From Lepidodermella squamata (taxonomy: Eukaryota; Gastrotricha), in the NCBI GenBank assembly GCA_047495785.1, contig JBLDXI010000012.1, positions 62,001-126,000 of the forward strand: a DNA stretch of 64,000 nucleotides, read 5' to 3'. Below the pieces are notes generated by a model, which saw only the letters and a list, made by a program, of their open reading frames with translations, had not been told where the DNA came from and did no database searches. The first letter of the stretch is position 1, and each line of letters begins with the position of its first letter. Made by a program: the position numbers and the translations under genes. Below, one piece after another: positions 32,581 through 42,949 of the stretch.

Positions 32581-32868
32581 TTAACGTCCGTAAGATTTCG
32601 AGTACTGACGGCTGACCTTGCTGAGTTGCTGCTCGATCCATTTTGAGGGAACAACGCCTTCATCTTCGTAATCAACGCTGAACGGCCGTCGGGATGGCGA
32701 CTTCAACCGGGCTGGCAACTGGCGATGTCGCTGGAGTTTTTGCTGCCAGGCCATTAATATGTTATTAGGATCTCGACTCGGATAGATCTCTGCCGCTGAA
32801 GCTAGGACTGCTCCGAAGATCAATATCGCAAAAACTATAGACAGCCCAAATTTTTGACAGCTATTCAT
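32581..32868 (-). CDS. Small secreted precursor (95 aa)
   Basis: I start at the second Met (MNSCQKFGLSIVFAIL), which puts the hydrophobic core at residues 8-25 with cleavage near ASA. The mature part has SRDPNNILMAWQQKLQRHRQ (Arg/Gln-rich), then PSRRPFSVDYEDEG and a Ser/Tyr/Lys-rich C-terminus. No cysteine in the mature part. DPNNILMAW loosely recalls the DP-containing core of the larger group. Confidence 0.72.
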   Translation of the reverse strand: MNSCQKFGLSIVFAILIFGAVLASAAEIYPSRDPNNILMAWQQKLQRHRQLPARLKSPSRRPFSVDYEDEGVVPSKWIEQQLSKVSRQYSKSYGR

Positions 32869-34414
32869 AGTTGCACAAAACACGATTTGAAGTTTAAATT
32901 TCTAAAACGAGAAAAATCACTGTGAAATTCGACGCGAAGTTAGTTATAAGACAAAGCACGTGAATTTCGAGTGTTGAGATAGGAATCATGTTGCGAGTGA
33001 CATCACGTTCTACATACCCCGCTCTTTGATGAACGATGATTGACATTCCGATCAATTTTGGTAGTTTCCCATAGTCCATAATTATTAGACCCTTATTTAC
33101 TTATTGCGTGAGCGTGAAAATTGCTCACTAGAGACATTCCTAATAATATATGAAACGATTTTTTTGTAAGAAACATTCCTTTGCTATGGATTGAAGCGCA
33201 TTTCGGATGATTTTGTCCCAGTTTAGGTAACAAGATGATGAGGACATTAGAGTAATCTCTAAAATTAAATTCTTTACATAGTTGATGGGAGTAGCGGAGG
33301 TGGATGTGGGGTGCATTTTATATCACAGGGACAATTGATGCTGGTCGAATATGATGAATTATTTACTCGCTACCAAGCGATTAGTGGATGAAAATTTGAA
33401 CATTAATAAAAAGTCGTGTCGAGAACAATTTTTCGCCACCTCAGCGTGACATTTTTTTTACAAACTATCAGGTGTCTCCCAGTTGACGTCATTGCGCGTA
33501 ACCCGATCGGCTAGCACGTCGTTATTACACCAGAGAATGTTTTGAAATATTCGAACCTGGTTTAGCAAATTGACCTCCCCGCGTGTGAAGCGAAGAACAA
33601 GCACTATCCCGTTGAAGTTTCCATAAACAGCATTTCCTATATGTAATCTGTCACATATAGCACTTGTCATGTATAGCAATAAATATATTCAAATTAATGA
33701 ATTGCTCTTTGGGTCATCGCTTGACTATAGCCCCAGGGAGAAGGGAAAAAATTGCGAAAATAAATTATATCAGCGCGTATCACAGGACGAGAGTTTCACT
33801 CGATGCGTGGTGACTTTATTAATTGAAAGTCGATCGGCATTCGGATCTAGAGCTACCTCCGCATGAGAGCAAGCAATAATTCTTGTAAACACCGTCATTC
33901 ATAAATCAGCTTGAGAGTAATAATCGATTTGCGAGTGGAAATTGAGATCAGAACGATTTCCCTCGTTTTTACTCAGCAACGCCTAGATTCGATTATTATG
34001 AGCATTTTTTACTCCAAATATTTATTTTTTAATTTCGTCAATAATCTACGTCAGAATTTTTTGCAAATTCAAACAAATCCACTCCATGATTAATCGGCGT
34101 GATTCGACGGGCGGCTCAATAAGTGCAGCCGCTATAAAAAAACTATCATCAAATGAGAACACGGCGGAAGATTAAAAATTGACAAAAAAAAAATAAAGTC
34201 TTAACTAACGCGAAATTCGAGATATAATTCGTGTTCTTTTCACGCTGCATCTTCCGGATGTTTTTGACACTTTTTAGGAGACTGATCAATGAAAATTTAA
34301 GCCACACCAACTCACGCCAACAGCTATATTAATAAATGATGTCCCGATGTGTGCTTTCGCTTTCTATTTCACTTGGGAAAAATATTTCCGAGTACAAATT
34401 TAGCTATCCGCAAT
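32869..34414. other. 1.5 kb spacer without a supported gene
   Basis: A minus-strand frame at 33458-33679 (73 aa) is protein-like (LVLRFTRGEVNLLNQ) but has no leader, no splice partners and no domain; I leave it uncalled. The rest is AT-rich with no repeat that I could match elsewhere. Confidence 0.35.
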
Positions 34415-34732
34415 ATGTGGACCTGTTTTTTGATACTTTCTCTCGCAGTCTGTTCGGTTCTAGCTGCTGGGCCGGTGATTATCGAACGACCGGATGACAG
34501 CAAGTCACCTGTTCGAAGCCAAGCGAATTTCGACGATGAAGTGCATGGCTACATGCTGGATCCTAACTACTACAAACATCGCCCATCAAATCACCGATCC
34601 CGCGGCCATAAGGCCAAAAATGTTGGAACGCCATCCGGTAACAAGGCTAATAAGAACCCGCCGCAAAACATCGTTTGGATAAACGGAAAGGCCTTCAAAC
34701 TGCCCAATGGCGTAGAGTTTGGATTGTCCTAA
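34415..34732 (+). CDS. Small secreted precursor, DxH-DPxY core and N-G-K ending (105 aa)
   Basis: I start at the Met before WTCFLILSLAVCSVLAA, a textbook signal peptide; the upstream in-frame part is not needed. The mature part has DDEVHGYMLDPNYYKHR, the group core, and ends with IVWINGKAFKLPNG, matching INGRPYKV of 12089. It joins the two motif groups in one protein. No cysteine after the leader. It is the first plus-strand member of the array. Two AATAAA signals lie at about 34842-34851. Confidence 0.82.
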   Translation: MWTCFLILSLAVCSVLAAGPVIIERPDDSKSPVRSQANFDDEVHGYMLDPNYYKHRPSNHRSRGHKAKNVGTPSGNKANKNPPQNIVWINGKAFKLPNGVEFGLS

Positions 34733-35232
34733 CGTAGTCGCCTCTGGGTTTTATATTATAGTCTTTTATCGAGTTTCCTCCGCTAACGTTTCTCATCGTA
34801 AACATTCTGCGTCAGAGGAAATATTGCATCCTCTTCCTGGAATAAAGAAATAAGAGTTCACTTAACACTGTTTTTTTGAACTACTCATATTGCGACAGAT
34901 TTTGCGTGAAGAGAATTTGCGAGTGCGTCATTTTCACATTTTTTTTCTGCAAGGGTCACTCATATTGTATACGATTATCAATGGCACTTCAACGAAAACC
35001 TGGTTTTACGAACTCCCATAATCCTGATGCGCCCACCCACAGGTACTTATGGGCGAACGATCTCATTGAACCCATGAAGGGATTTGAGATTATCGGAGCA
35101 TTAAGGACATAATTTGCATACCTCGAATAAATCCCATTATCCGCCTCAACAAACCTTTGAGTATCTCGTTGATCATTCATTTTTCATTAGCTGATAAATT
35201 TTACGAAATAATATTTCGTTTCTCCCGACGCA

Positions 35233-35463
35233 ATGAAATATGCTCAGTTTTTGACAATGCTAGTTTTGCTAGCCTCTATAGCCGTGGGGCAAAGCTCGGC
35301 CGAAGATGGAGACGTGAGCGTAATCGAGCCTGATTCGGCAGTTGGTTTCAACGTTCTGTGGAAGCGTGGCATTGTTCCGATCCCTCTTCAGAAGTACATG
35401 AAGAAATATGGACGCCGCCGCCAGCAAAATGTACTCACCAAACCAAACCTTCACAATGAATAA
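35233..35463 (+). CDS. Prohormone-like secreted precursor, W-x-KRG group (76 aa)
   Basis: The signal peptide is residues 1-20 (FLTMLVLLASIAVGQSSA). An acidic spacer leads to VLWKR, then GIVPIPLQKYMKKYGRRR. KR before and GRR after would release a peptide with a C-terminal amide, the classic neuropeptide layout (established processing rule; product inferred). No cysteine. The W-x-KRG block recurs at 40909, 42549 and 42950. Best prohormone candidate in the window. Confidence 0.82.
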   Translation: MKYAQFLTMLVLLASIAVGQSSAEDGDVSVIEPDSAVGFNVLWKRGIVPIPLQKYMKKYGRRRQQNVLTKPNLHNE

Positions 35464-37556
35464 GGACTAAGCAGATGAAGCATCTCATCGTTTTTTAATT
35501 CACATTGTTAGGAACGTCCCGCAATAAACTAACTTTCGTACTGTATAGCTTCATACTTAAAGTATTCGGTATTCACATTGAAATAATTGATAGTTGAGTT
35601 CAATCATAAGCTTGCTTTTCCTTGAATTCCGCGATTACGGATCGCAGTCATGGATCCCAGTCAAAAGTCCTTGGGCCCATGGTAGGCCTTGGGGCCCACT
35701 ATAGGCCCAAGGCAGGAAGTCAATGGGCCCATGGTAGGCCCACGCTAGTTGCTAGGCCCGTTATAGGCCCAAAATTTGTTAGGCCCATTATTGGCCCAAA
35801 GTTTGTTAGGCCCATGGTAGGCCCAAGTGCCGATGTCTAAATGCCGATTCTTGATCGGGCCCAAAATAGGCCCAATCGAATGCTTAATTAGGCTGATGAA
35901 TTGTGTGCATATGCAAATTAGTTAGCTGGAATACAAGCTGAGCTCTCGCGAGGGGGGTCAAACGTCAAATTCCAGCTGAATTATCAAGATCTGCCAAACG
36001 TTGATGTACTGAATACATCACAAGGTCCTCCTGTATAGTCCCTTATCTCTTTCTCACCATGATTCGTCCCTGTATCCCCTCTCTTCTATGATTGTATCTC
36101 TATTTTACCTGGCGGTAAGTTTAGACCTATGTGACCAAGGTAGCAGGTTTTCTATTCCATCCCATGCTATGTAATGAAGCATATGCGGTGAACCTTTTAA
36201 TGCAATTTGATTAATTAAAAAATATAAAATTAGGACATTACATTTAATTAGGATGCCAATAATGGGCCCAAAATAGGCCCAGAACAGGCCCAAAATCCAA
36301 GCTTGGGCCCAGGAAAACGGACATACTCGGGCCCAACAAGGGCCCAGCCGGGGCTAACATGGGCCCATCTTAGGCCCAAGGGACAAGGCCTACCATGGGC
36401 CTACCATGGGCCCACCGGCTTTTGACTGGGGAAGTCTTAATTATTATTTTATTTCTGCTAGACATGCATTTATTTCTTTTACAGTTTCAGACCCATGTTC
36501 CCAACGTTTTCGCAATTTTTTAGGCTATAGAAGTTATGTTGAGGCGACCAGGGTGAGTGATCGAATGTGTTCCGCGTGCCACAATGCTCACCAGAAAAAA
36601 ATCCCCCCAATCCATCTACCTACCAGGTGGATCCTAGGTAAAATTCTAGGTGACTTTTTTTCTCTTTTGTGAGCCTGAATTCATCTAAATTTTGAAAATC
36701 CGAGAATTAGGATACTCACAGGCCCTTAATTGAGAGGATTTCACAAGCTAAAAACCCGATTTTTTATCAATTAGGGTGATTTTTTTTCTGTTGCTAGAAC
36801 TTGAATCGAAATCTATCGAATCGAATTACCTGCTGGAAAAATTGCACTAAATATTGCACTAATAGGTATTGTGATAGGAGTAAAATTAAGAGTGTCCTTT
36901 CTTTCACATTGAAACAACTTTTTGATTGGCCTATAAAGTTGCAACTAAAATTGACGAGCCTACGTATGCCGTCTGCCGCGCCCCTAAAACATGGTAGCTA
37001 CTGTTTATGTCCATGAAATGAAAGCGCAGCTGCTATTTTTATCAAAAACGCGTATACCAGGCAGCTCCTTTTGGAAGATAAGGTTTTATAACCCTTCCTA
37101 TTTTTGGTTATTACCTTACAGAAATAAAAGGGCTACGATTTAAGATAACGGCAAACTTTGGCCCAACTAGATCCATTTTAATAAACAGTTTTAGTTCAAG
37201 TTTTATTAATAGACCCTAATACATGTAGCTATGGTAAATGGCAAGGTTAATTACAGTCGCGCAGGGACAAGCGATGATGTTGTTGTTAAATCCGCCAACA
37301 GAAGATCAGAATCGAGCGAACCGAAGTGTCACACGTCGCGTCGTATAATCATCATATCATCAACTAATCATAATCAATAATCACAACTACTACGATCATC
37401 ATATCGTTAGCGTCGTTGAATAACTCGGATTTAGGCTTGTTTACATCCGTTTCAAGGTCACGGGTGACAAGTAAAGTGCGGCTTTTTTATCTTGAAAGAG
37501 GACAAAACAAAAGGTGCCTTTTTTACTTGTCACCTATCAAATCGAAATGGATGTAA
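35464..37556. other. 2.1 kb spacer dominated by a foldback element and a MITE
   Basis: Contains the GGCCCA-rich foldback (35656-36430) and most of a MITE (37401-37596). Between them I see no gene; the reading frames at 36406-36672 and 36801-37016 have no leader or domain. Confidence 0.5.
35656..36430. mobile_element. Foldback element made of GGGCCCA/TAGGCCCA units, 12-bp TIRs
   Basis: The terminal inverted repeats CCCAGTCAAAAG (35656-35667) and CTTTTGACTGGG (36419-36430) are exact. Both arms are arrays of GGGCCCATGGTAGGCCCA-type units (about 15 in the left arm and a similar number in the right), which are themselves near-palindromic. The middle, about 350 bp, is unique and non-coding. It is an FB-type non-autonomous DNA element. 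Confidence 0.8.
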
Positions 37557-37596
37557 ACAAGCCTAAATCCGAGTTATTCCACGACGCTAACGATAT
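37401..37596. mobile_element. Short MITE, nearly full-length inverted repeat (196 bp)
   Basis: ATATCGTTAGCGTCG at the left end mirrors CGACGCTAACGATAT at the right. Pairing continues inward through TAACTCGGATTTAGGCTTG and GGTGACAAGTAAA, leaving a loop of only a few dozen bases. Non-coding. Its right arm touches the open frame of the next gene, so it may have inserted in that gene's 5' part. Confidence 0.78.
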
Positions 37597-39016
37597 CCGT
37601 CGTTACTGTATTAGCAATTGCCGGCGGTCTTGTCTATTGGCACTTTAGCAGCCAATCCAACGATCATAACGAGTCAAATAAAGCGATCAAAAGGCGGTGC
37701 GTTAATTTTGTTCAAACCTGCGCAATTCCAAGCATTCACTGGTGCATGACCGAGCCAGTGCCCGAGATGGCCTGCAACGTACCGTCGCCAACTTGCGTTT
37801 GCCGACAATGCCTCGATGTCATTGTCGATTTCGCAGTTAGAAACGAACAGCTTGTTATGGCGATGATCGACGCTCTCGAAGCTATGGTCGATAAGATTCA
37901 AAGAACTGGCCTGGACGCTCCATTGAATAGCTTGCCAGGCTTCGAGAAACCTGAGAGCATGAAGAGGGCCTACGCCACTGCTCAGGGCTGCACGAATTAC
38001 AGTTCGCCAACGATGAATATCAGACGCTCGAAACGGGACGCCGATTGCGTTTCGAAATCGCTGAAAAATATAGCCGCGGACGCGATAAATAGCGGCGTGA
38101 CCTGCCTCGTCGCAGGTCTCATAATGCCACCGCCGTTTTCTATCGGAGCCGCTGCAACGTGCTTTGCGTGGGGATTCATCCCAGCTGCAATGAGGTTACA
38201 TCTTTTTGATTTCGCTAAATCGATCCAAGTTCCTCAACGACGCGGCTGAACTCGCAGTAGTGTACTTATCTTTTGTAAGCCACGGGCGATATGGGGGTAC
38301 CGGGTGCCATAAGTGCACCACCTCTACCCCTCTCCTTGGGAAGGGAGGGGGTTCCTTCGGCCATTTAAGTTTGGAACTGAAAGTATGCCAAAACGTACCC
38401 CTACCCCCTACCTCAAGGATGCTACTTCATCCACTGTGAGGCTCACACCCACTGCCCACTCAAACCGACAGTACCTGCTGATCTTTAGTTCTTCCGCGTC
38501 GTTAGCGAGTCGAACTTGAACTTTATTGTAGGACCCTTGGGGTAGACGCAGTGGAATGCGAGCTGTTGAAGGAATGCCCACCACCCGCCACAAACGCCGA
38601 AGAAGCGATGAAGAATTACATTGGCGAAGTCGCAAGTAAGACGCCAATTGCCATGACCGATCTTGTCAAGGAAAGCGCCTTTGTCAGCACATTCGGCCAG
38701 CTGTCGGGGGTTGCTCAGAAAATGTTGAAAACATTCGGCAAAAGTGTCACCGCCATTGTTGAAGCAGCTGATACAGCTGATACAGGCTGTACAGCGAGCG
38801 TGGGACGCCTACGCGATGGGCTGTCCGACAACGACGAGCCCGCCTGGCAGCTACGTCGGCTGCTGTTGCGGGGTGGACAGGCCAAGTGCGTGTTATTGCA
38901 TCGCGGCGGACGGAAGGCGGGATTACCACGGCAAATGGGGATCGCCACTTGGATGCTACGGAGGATGCGCGGAGGAGTGCGGCAACATTGATATGTGCGT
39001 CAATGGACATTGCTGA
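37557..39016 (+). pseudogene. Membrane-anchored Cys-containing protein with disrupted frames
   Basis: An open segment from 37557 to 38249 has a membrane span (VTVLAIAGGLVYWHF), a Cys cluster (MACNVPSPTCVCRQC), a helical middle and an RRSKR basic site. It then runs into a stop with no convincing donor. A second open segment starts near 38532 after a TATTGTAG acceptor (VECELLKECPPPATNAEEA...). At about 38765-38800 a GCTGATACA repeat coincides with a +1 frame change. Only the shifted frame gives the sensible Cys-rich ending (SYVGCCCGVD...CVNGHC). AATAAA signals lie at about 39089-39103. Either a decaying gene or a sequencing/slippage error; no start Met is certain. Family unknown. Confidence 0.5.
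38275..38440 (+). repeat. Dispersed repeat, third family
   Basis: Resembles 50560-50680: a GGGGTGC stretch, a CCAAAACNTACCC-like stretch and the block CCTYRAGGATNYTACTTCATCNA occur in the same order. It sits in the gap between the two open segments of the neighbouring disrupted gene. Confidence 0.35.
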
Positions 39017-39529
39017 TGAAACGCATGAACATATACCCATCTTCGCTACCTGAATTTTGCCGGCTAGTATCAACCAAATTAAATCTAAATAAAAACCGAA
39101 TAAAACAAAATATGACATATATGTTGTATGTCTTTAGAGGATCTCAGCTGATACGGCATAGGCTTAAGCCTACTACGGGTTGCTTTAATGGCCGAACCCT
39201 GAGGTTCAATCGAAGGCTGTGATCTGATGCCATCGATTGGTTTCTGATCGAATTTCGCGCGGCGCTTTCGGATTTACGTTAAGGCCCAAAAAAGCGAATA
39301 TTCAGCATTTGTTAGCTTTAAAGGCAAAACCCATTATTCTAAATGAGCCGCGTGGAATTCGATCGGACACCAGCCTTAGACATCGGACATCGATAGCCTT
39401 AGATTACATCATTCGATTGATATATCCGTAGTGACCCTCCCACCTCGGCCATTATCTCGGTGAAATAATAGCTATGCCCTCAATAAGGTTCCCCAAGTGG
39501 CCTACCGCAAGCTCACGGCTCCATTCAAC

Positions 39530-40045
39530 TTTCAGCGTTGGAAACAGGTCCGGTCGACCGGCGCCGTTCCCGGTCCGTTCCAGTTCCAGGTCCAGTACGG
39601 CTCTCAAAAAACGCCACCGGTAGACCGGGAAAAGTTGAATTTTCAACTTAGCAGGCTGGGCGTGGGTAAAATGGAAAAATCCACAGAAAAACTAGATTTT
39701 CCTGTTTTACTCATTATTCTGACTGTAAGCATTGGTGGCATTAGTGCGGCAGCGCAAAGCTTTCCAAACTTATTGGATGGTTGGGCTGGTTCGCGGCTTC
39801 CGAAGTATTATACTGACCTCGATCGAAAGGCCCCGTGAGTCCTAGAAAGCCCCTAACAAGAATTGATCTGATTTTGTAGGTGAATTGAGAAATTTTATGA
39901 TCGTTTGGTATCATGTTTTCGATATTTTAATGCCATCTGAAAAATGCAGTTCTAAAACCGGTAGAACGGGCCGTTCCCGGTTTGACTTCCACCGTTCGTA
40001 TGTCAGGTATCGGTCTGCAAGACCTTGCCTGTTTCCAACACTGCT
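39530..40045. mobile_element. Inverted-repeat element enclosing a small secreted-peptide ORF
   Basis: AGCGTTGGAAACAGGTCCGG at the left pairs with the reverse complement around CCTGTTTCCAACACT near 40026-40040. Inside the arms lie further GGTCCGGTCGACCGG / GAACGGGCCGTTCCCGG palindromic blocks. The arms are less perfect than those of the other foldbacks. The ORF at 39671-39838 lies between them. Confidence 0.5.
39671..39838 (+). CDS. Very small secreted peptide (55 aa)
   Basis: I start at the internal Met, because only then is a leader seen: KLDFPVLLIILTVSIGGISA (residues 7-26), with cleavage near AAA. The mature part is about 28 residues, SFPNLLDGWAGSRLPKYYTD and a short tail, without cysteine. 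The stop overlaps a GTGAGT donor-like site; using it with the TTTTGTAG acceptor 39 nt on gives the same C-terminus. It is located between the arms of an inverted-repeat element. Size and leader fit the array, but confidence is moderate. Confidence 0.5.
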   Translation: MEKSTEKLDFPVLLIILTVSIGGISAAAQSFPNLLDGWAGSRLPKYYTDLDRKAP

Positions 40046-40185
40046 TTCAGGCGGTCTAAAATCGAAGTGGAAAGAACCAATATCAATAACCGCAAGCGAT
40101 ATTTATTTCGTGACAAGGTGCTGCAGACTTCAAGCTCAAACTAATATAATTGTCAACAAATTAGGTCACGGTTATTTTTTGGCAA

Positions 40186-40446
40186 CTATGCACGCAGTGA
40201 CTGGCGTGGCTTGTAAATCTGTTGGTGCCCAGTCGCTTTGTCGAAATTGACATACTTGACTTGGAATTGACGGTTCATACCAGCTGAAGGATAGACAACA
40301 GCAGGCGCCGATGAGTCTGATGACGTGTCATCGCCTAGAAAATCAGCCAGGGCCGCCGAGCGTTTTTCATCCTCATCGGCCCATCGAGCCGAAATTTGGT
40401 TGACGGCCAGCAAAACACAAGCGAGAACAACCACTGCGGTTCGCAT
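40186..40446 (-). CDS. Small secreted precursor, ARWAD pair, copy 1 (86 aa)
   Basis: The signal peptide is residues 1-20 (AVVVLACVLLAVNQISA). The mature part starts RWADEDEKRSAALADF, continues through an acidic/Ser stretch, YPSAGMNRQFQVKYVNFDKA, and ends in YKPRQSLRA. No cysteine. Paralogue at 41913 (same ARWAD start, VNxDKA and PRQSL blocks). It forms the first half of a duplicated two-gene unit with 40909. A good TATAAAAG box lies at 40527-40534, upstream on this strand. Confidence 0.83.
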   Translation of the reverse strand: MRTAVVVLACVLLAVNQISARWADEDEKRSAALADFLGDDTSSDSSAPAVVYPSAGMNRQFQVKYVNFDKATGHQQIYKPRQSLRA

Positions 40447-40526
40447 AGCTAAGCCTTCGAATTGTGGTTTTAAAATTATTATTTGGCAAAAATGTGAATT
40501 TCCGTTGAACAGCTATATGTTTCGAG

Positions 40527-40534
40527 CTTTTATA
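40527..40534 (-). promoter_or_regulatory. TATA box (TATAAAAG)
   Basis: The minus-strand TATAAAAG lies about 80 bp upstream of the start codon at 40446. That is compatible with a transcription start about 30 bp downstream and a short 5' UTR. Consensus match only. Confidence 0.5.
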
Positions 40535-40908
40535 CCACGGAAAATTATTTCGCTCGAGTTGTGTCGTCGTTTTTTTTAAACACTTGAAATCTGCGGATAT
40601 AGAAACCCACAATCAACAATATCAGCTGGCAGCACCCACGCTAAAACATGAAATTCTACATATATACAAATGGGTTCAATTTCCGGCTTCCTGTTCAGCC
40701 GCCATTAAAAAAATCAGATGACATCGAATAGGATTCAGATTTACTAGTTTTTTTCAACGGACAAGCAAGCCAAATTATTTTAATGACAATTTGCAACCAA
40801 TAGACGGAATTAATTATCTTTGCAACATGGATGATGTATTTTTGAAATAACAAAATAATTGTCTCTAGTCAACATGGGATAAAGGATGCATCATTTTTTT
40901 ACGAAACG

Positions 40909-41106
40909 TCAGCCTCGCAGCTTGTTGTTGACGTAGACTCGTCTTGTGACTCTAGGTGGGATGTGTTGGCTAAGGTAGGCTTGAAGCTCGCCATACCCGC
41001 CACGTTTGTTCCAAACTCGGTCGTAGTAATCTTCGCACGCGCTTTCATTGACGAGTGCCAGGACGACCAAGGCCATGGCAAAAAAGAATATAAATTGCCG
41101 GTTCAT
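40909..41106 (-). CDS. Prohormone-like secreted precursor, W-x-KRG group (65 aa)
   Basis: I start at MNRQFIFFFAMALVVLALV, after which the leader is ideal; upstream codons are not leader-like. The mature part is EDYYDRVWNKR, then GGYGELQAYLSQHIPP, an RR site and VYVNNKLRG. The KRG cleavage is shared with 35233, 42549 and 42950. Cysteine occurs only at the leader end. Paralogue at 42549; second half of the duplicated two-gene unit. Confidence 0.83.
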   Translation of the reverse strand: MNRQFIFFFAMALVVLALVNESACEDYYDRVWNKRGGYGELQAYLSQHIPPRVTRRVYVNNKLRG

Positions 41107-41912
41107 CTTATAGCTATAAATCTGAGCGTTGAAAGTGCGGACGGCGTAAGTAATGTCGAAACGCTGGATTTTCTTGGTTTTTATAGACAATTTGAGGAGG
41201 GGCGAGAGAGACAGAGGGAGGGGTATGGGGGCTATTTTTATATTATTTTAATATTGATTGCCTGGAAAAAGGGCTAAAATTATCACATTAGGTCAAGCGC
41301 TGACCTAGTTTTATTGGCATATTTTTAATGCATCAATCATAACAATCTTTGCACTTTTTTCTGAGAAAATAAGCCATGTCCCATGTGTCAAACTTTTTAG
41401 CTCGGAGACAATAACCAAGGACCAAAAATGCTTTAATTTGTGCTCAAACAACATTCCGACCCGCCCTTTGTTCTACGGCGTAAGTAACGCTAGCAAAGGA
41501 AATGCTCGGAAAATGGATCAGACGGGAATCACATTGAGTCACACAAAATGAGAGATATTTCATGGCCAAAAAAATGTCATAAGAATAGTAATCAATTATG
41601 TCTCTTGTGAATGGAATTAAAATATCCGAAGAAATTTGATCCAGCCAGGTAAAAACCGAAAATTTACCAAGCCATTTACCATCGGGGTTTTCAGGGTTTC
41701 CTCCGGTAAGTTTTTTATTTCTTCGGTAAAATCTGTGATAACGGATGGAAGATTCTCTCTCAGTGGGAATTTGTTAACCTATGCCAAAGATCCAATCAAC
41801 TCAAAAATGTATTACGATTTATTTCCATCGGAAAGAAAAGAAAATAGTGAGATGACAATATGATCATTCACAAGTCATTCTAGAGTAGCTATCGATCTCC
41901 AACTATGGATTT
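41107..41912. other. Spacer between the two duplicated units
   Basis: Besides the TATA box at 41178-41185 and a purine-rich GAGAGAGACAGAGGGAGGGG tract just beyond it, I see no gene. The reading frame at 41636-41863 has no leader. Confidence 0.4.
41178..41185 (-). promoter_or_regulatory. TATA box (TATAAAAA)
   Basis: Minus-strand TATAAAAA about 72-80 bp upstream of the start at 41106. The spacing is almost the same as for the TATA box of the gene at 40186. Confidence 0.48.
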
Positions 41913-42194
41913 TCAGCGGTCAGCTTTCATCCCGTACAGCGATTGGCGGGGGCCGTAATGCTGATTACGAGCAGCTTTGTCGACATTGACGTGTTTCACC
42001 GGGTAAATTCGGCCTTGAACCTTCGGGACATTGTTAAGGGAAGCCATCATCCGCTTCGATGCCGGGTACATTTCCTCGCTCGAATCGTCTTCTGTGGACG
42101 AATCATGGTCATGGTTGTTTTCATCATCGGCCCAGCGAGCCGAAATAGCATTTACGGCCAGCAAGACTAAGGCCAGAGCAACCAGAGATCGCAT
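41913..42194 (-). CDS. Small secreted precursor, ARWAD pair, copy 2 (93 aa)
   Basis: The signal peptide is residues 1-20 (LVALALVLLAVNAISA). The mature part starts RWADDENNHDHDSS, then acidic/Ser, YPASKRMMASLNN (KR site), IYPVKHVNVDKAARN and YGPRQSLYGMKADR. No cysteine. Paralogue of 40186, with a longer tail and a more His/Asp-rich spacer. Confidence 0.84.
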   Translation of the reverse strand: MRSLVALALVLLAVNAISARWADDENNHDHDSSTEDDSSEEMYPASKRMMASLNNVPKVQGRIYPVKHVNVDKAARNQHYGPRQSLYGMKADR

Positions 42195-42548
42195 TTTTCG
42201 GAAAAATTACTTTATTAAGCTAGACTTTTTGAATTGACTATTTCAAGTATGGCTAGGAGATAATTTTTTTCGAAGTCATAGGATGCTGCGTTTTTCAAGA
42301 ATTTATAGCTGGAACCTGACGCGGAAATCATACAAGCGTTAACCATAATCGCATTAGGTCTAAGACTTGCTAAAGCCGTGTCGAATTTCCTGTTCCAAAC
42401 GGTACAAAATTGTGCGCTGAACCGAACTTTGATTAAAGGCTTTATTGATGCAACATGGACGACATAGGTTTTAATCAAAAAAGGAAGCCATTTCACGGCT
42501 ATTTATGGGAAATGTTCTCTCTTCGAGACAATAAAATCTGGATCGTCA

Positions 42549-42737
42549 TTAGCCGCGTAGCTTTTGGTTGACTCGACGAACAGGTTTCGATGATAAGCTA
42601 TCGGTGAAAAACGAGCGAAGATCCGCGAGGCCTCGCTTGTCCCAAATTTCGTTGTAGTCATCTTCGCCCGCAATTTGGTCGATCGTAGCAAAGAAAACGA
42701 ACACTAAAACTACAGCAAAAACGAATTTTCCAGCCAT
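42549..42737 (-). CDS. Prohormone-like secreted precursor, W-x-KRG group (62 aa)
   Basis: The signal peptide is residues 1-24 (FVFAVVLVFVFFATIDQIAG). The mature part is EDDYNEIWDKR, then GLADLRSFFTDSLSSKP, an RR site and VNQKLRG. It matches 40909 in the EDYY/EDDY start, W-x-KRG, RRV and N-x-KLRG end; the middle peptide has diverged strongly. No cysteine. Confidence 0.84.
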   Translation of the reverse strand: MAGKFVFAVVLVFVFFATIDQIAGEDDYNEIWDKRGLADLRSFFTDSLSSKPVRRVNQKLRG

Positions 42738-42949
42738 TTTATAGACTCAAACTTGGAAAAATGGATAGTCTCTCCCTGCCCTTAAATAAAACTGCCCGCC
42801 CATGGTCATTCGAGTTGATCATTTTTCCATTGATTTTGCTGTCAAAAAATCAAAAGGCTAAAACACATTTTTATTGGTGATTAACATAGGCATGTTATAT
42901 AGTGCTTATTTACGCTAATATATTGCATTGTTTTCATCGAATCTTGTCA

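Noticed and set aside
33458-33679. Minus-strand 73-aa frame with protein-like text
   Set aside because: No signal peptide, no splice context, no domain; too weak to call.
35622-35840. ORF with repeated G-P-[MK] text
   Set aside because: Produced by the GGGCCCA repeats of the foldback arm.
42215-42496. Minus-strand 93-aa frame upstream of the gene at 41913
   Set aside because: No leader, overlaps the expected promoter of the neighbouring gene.
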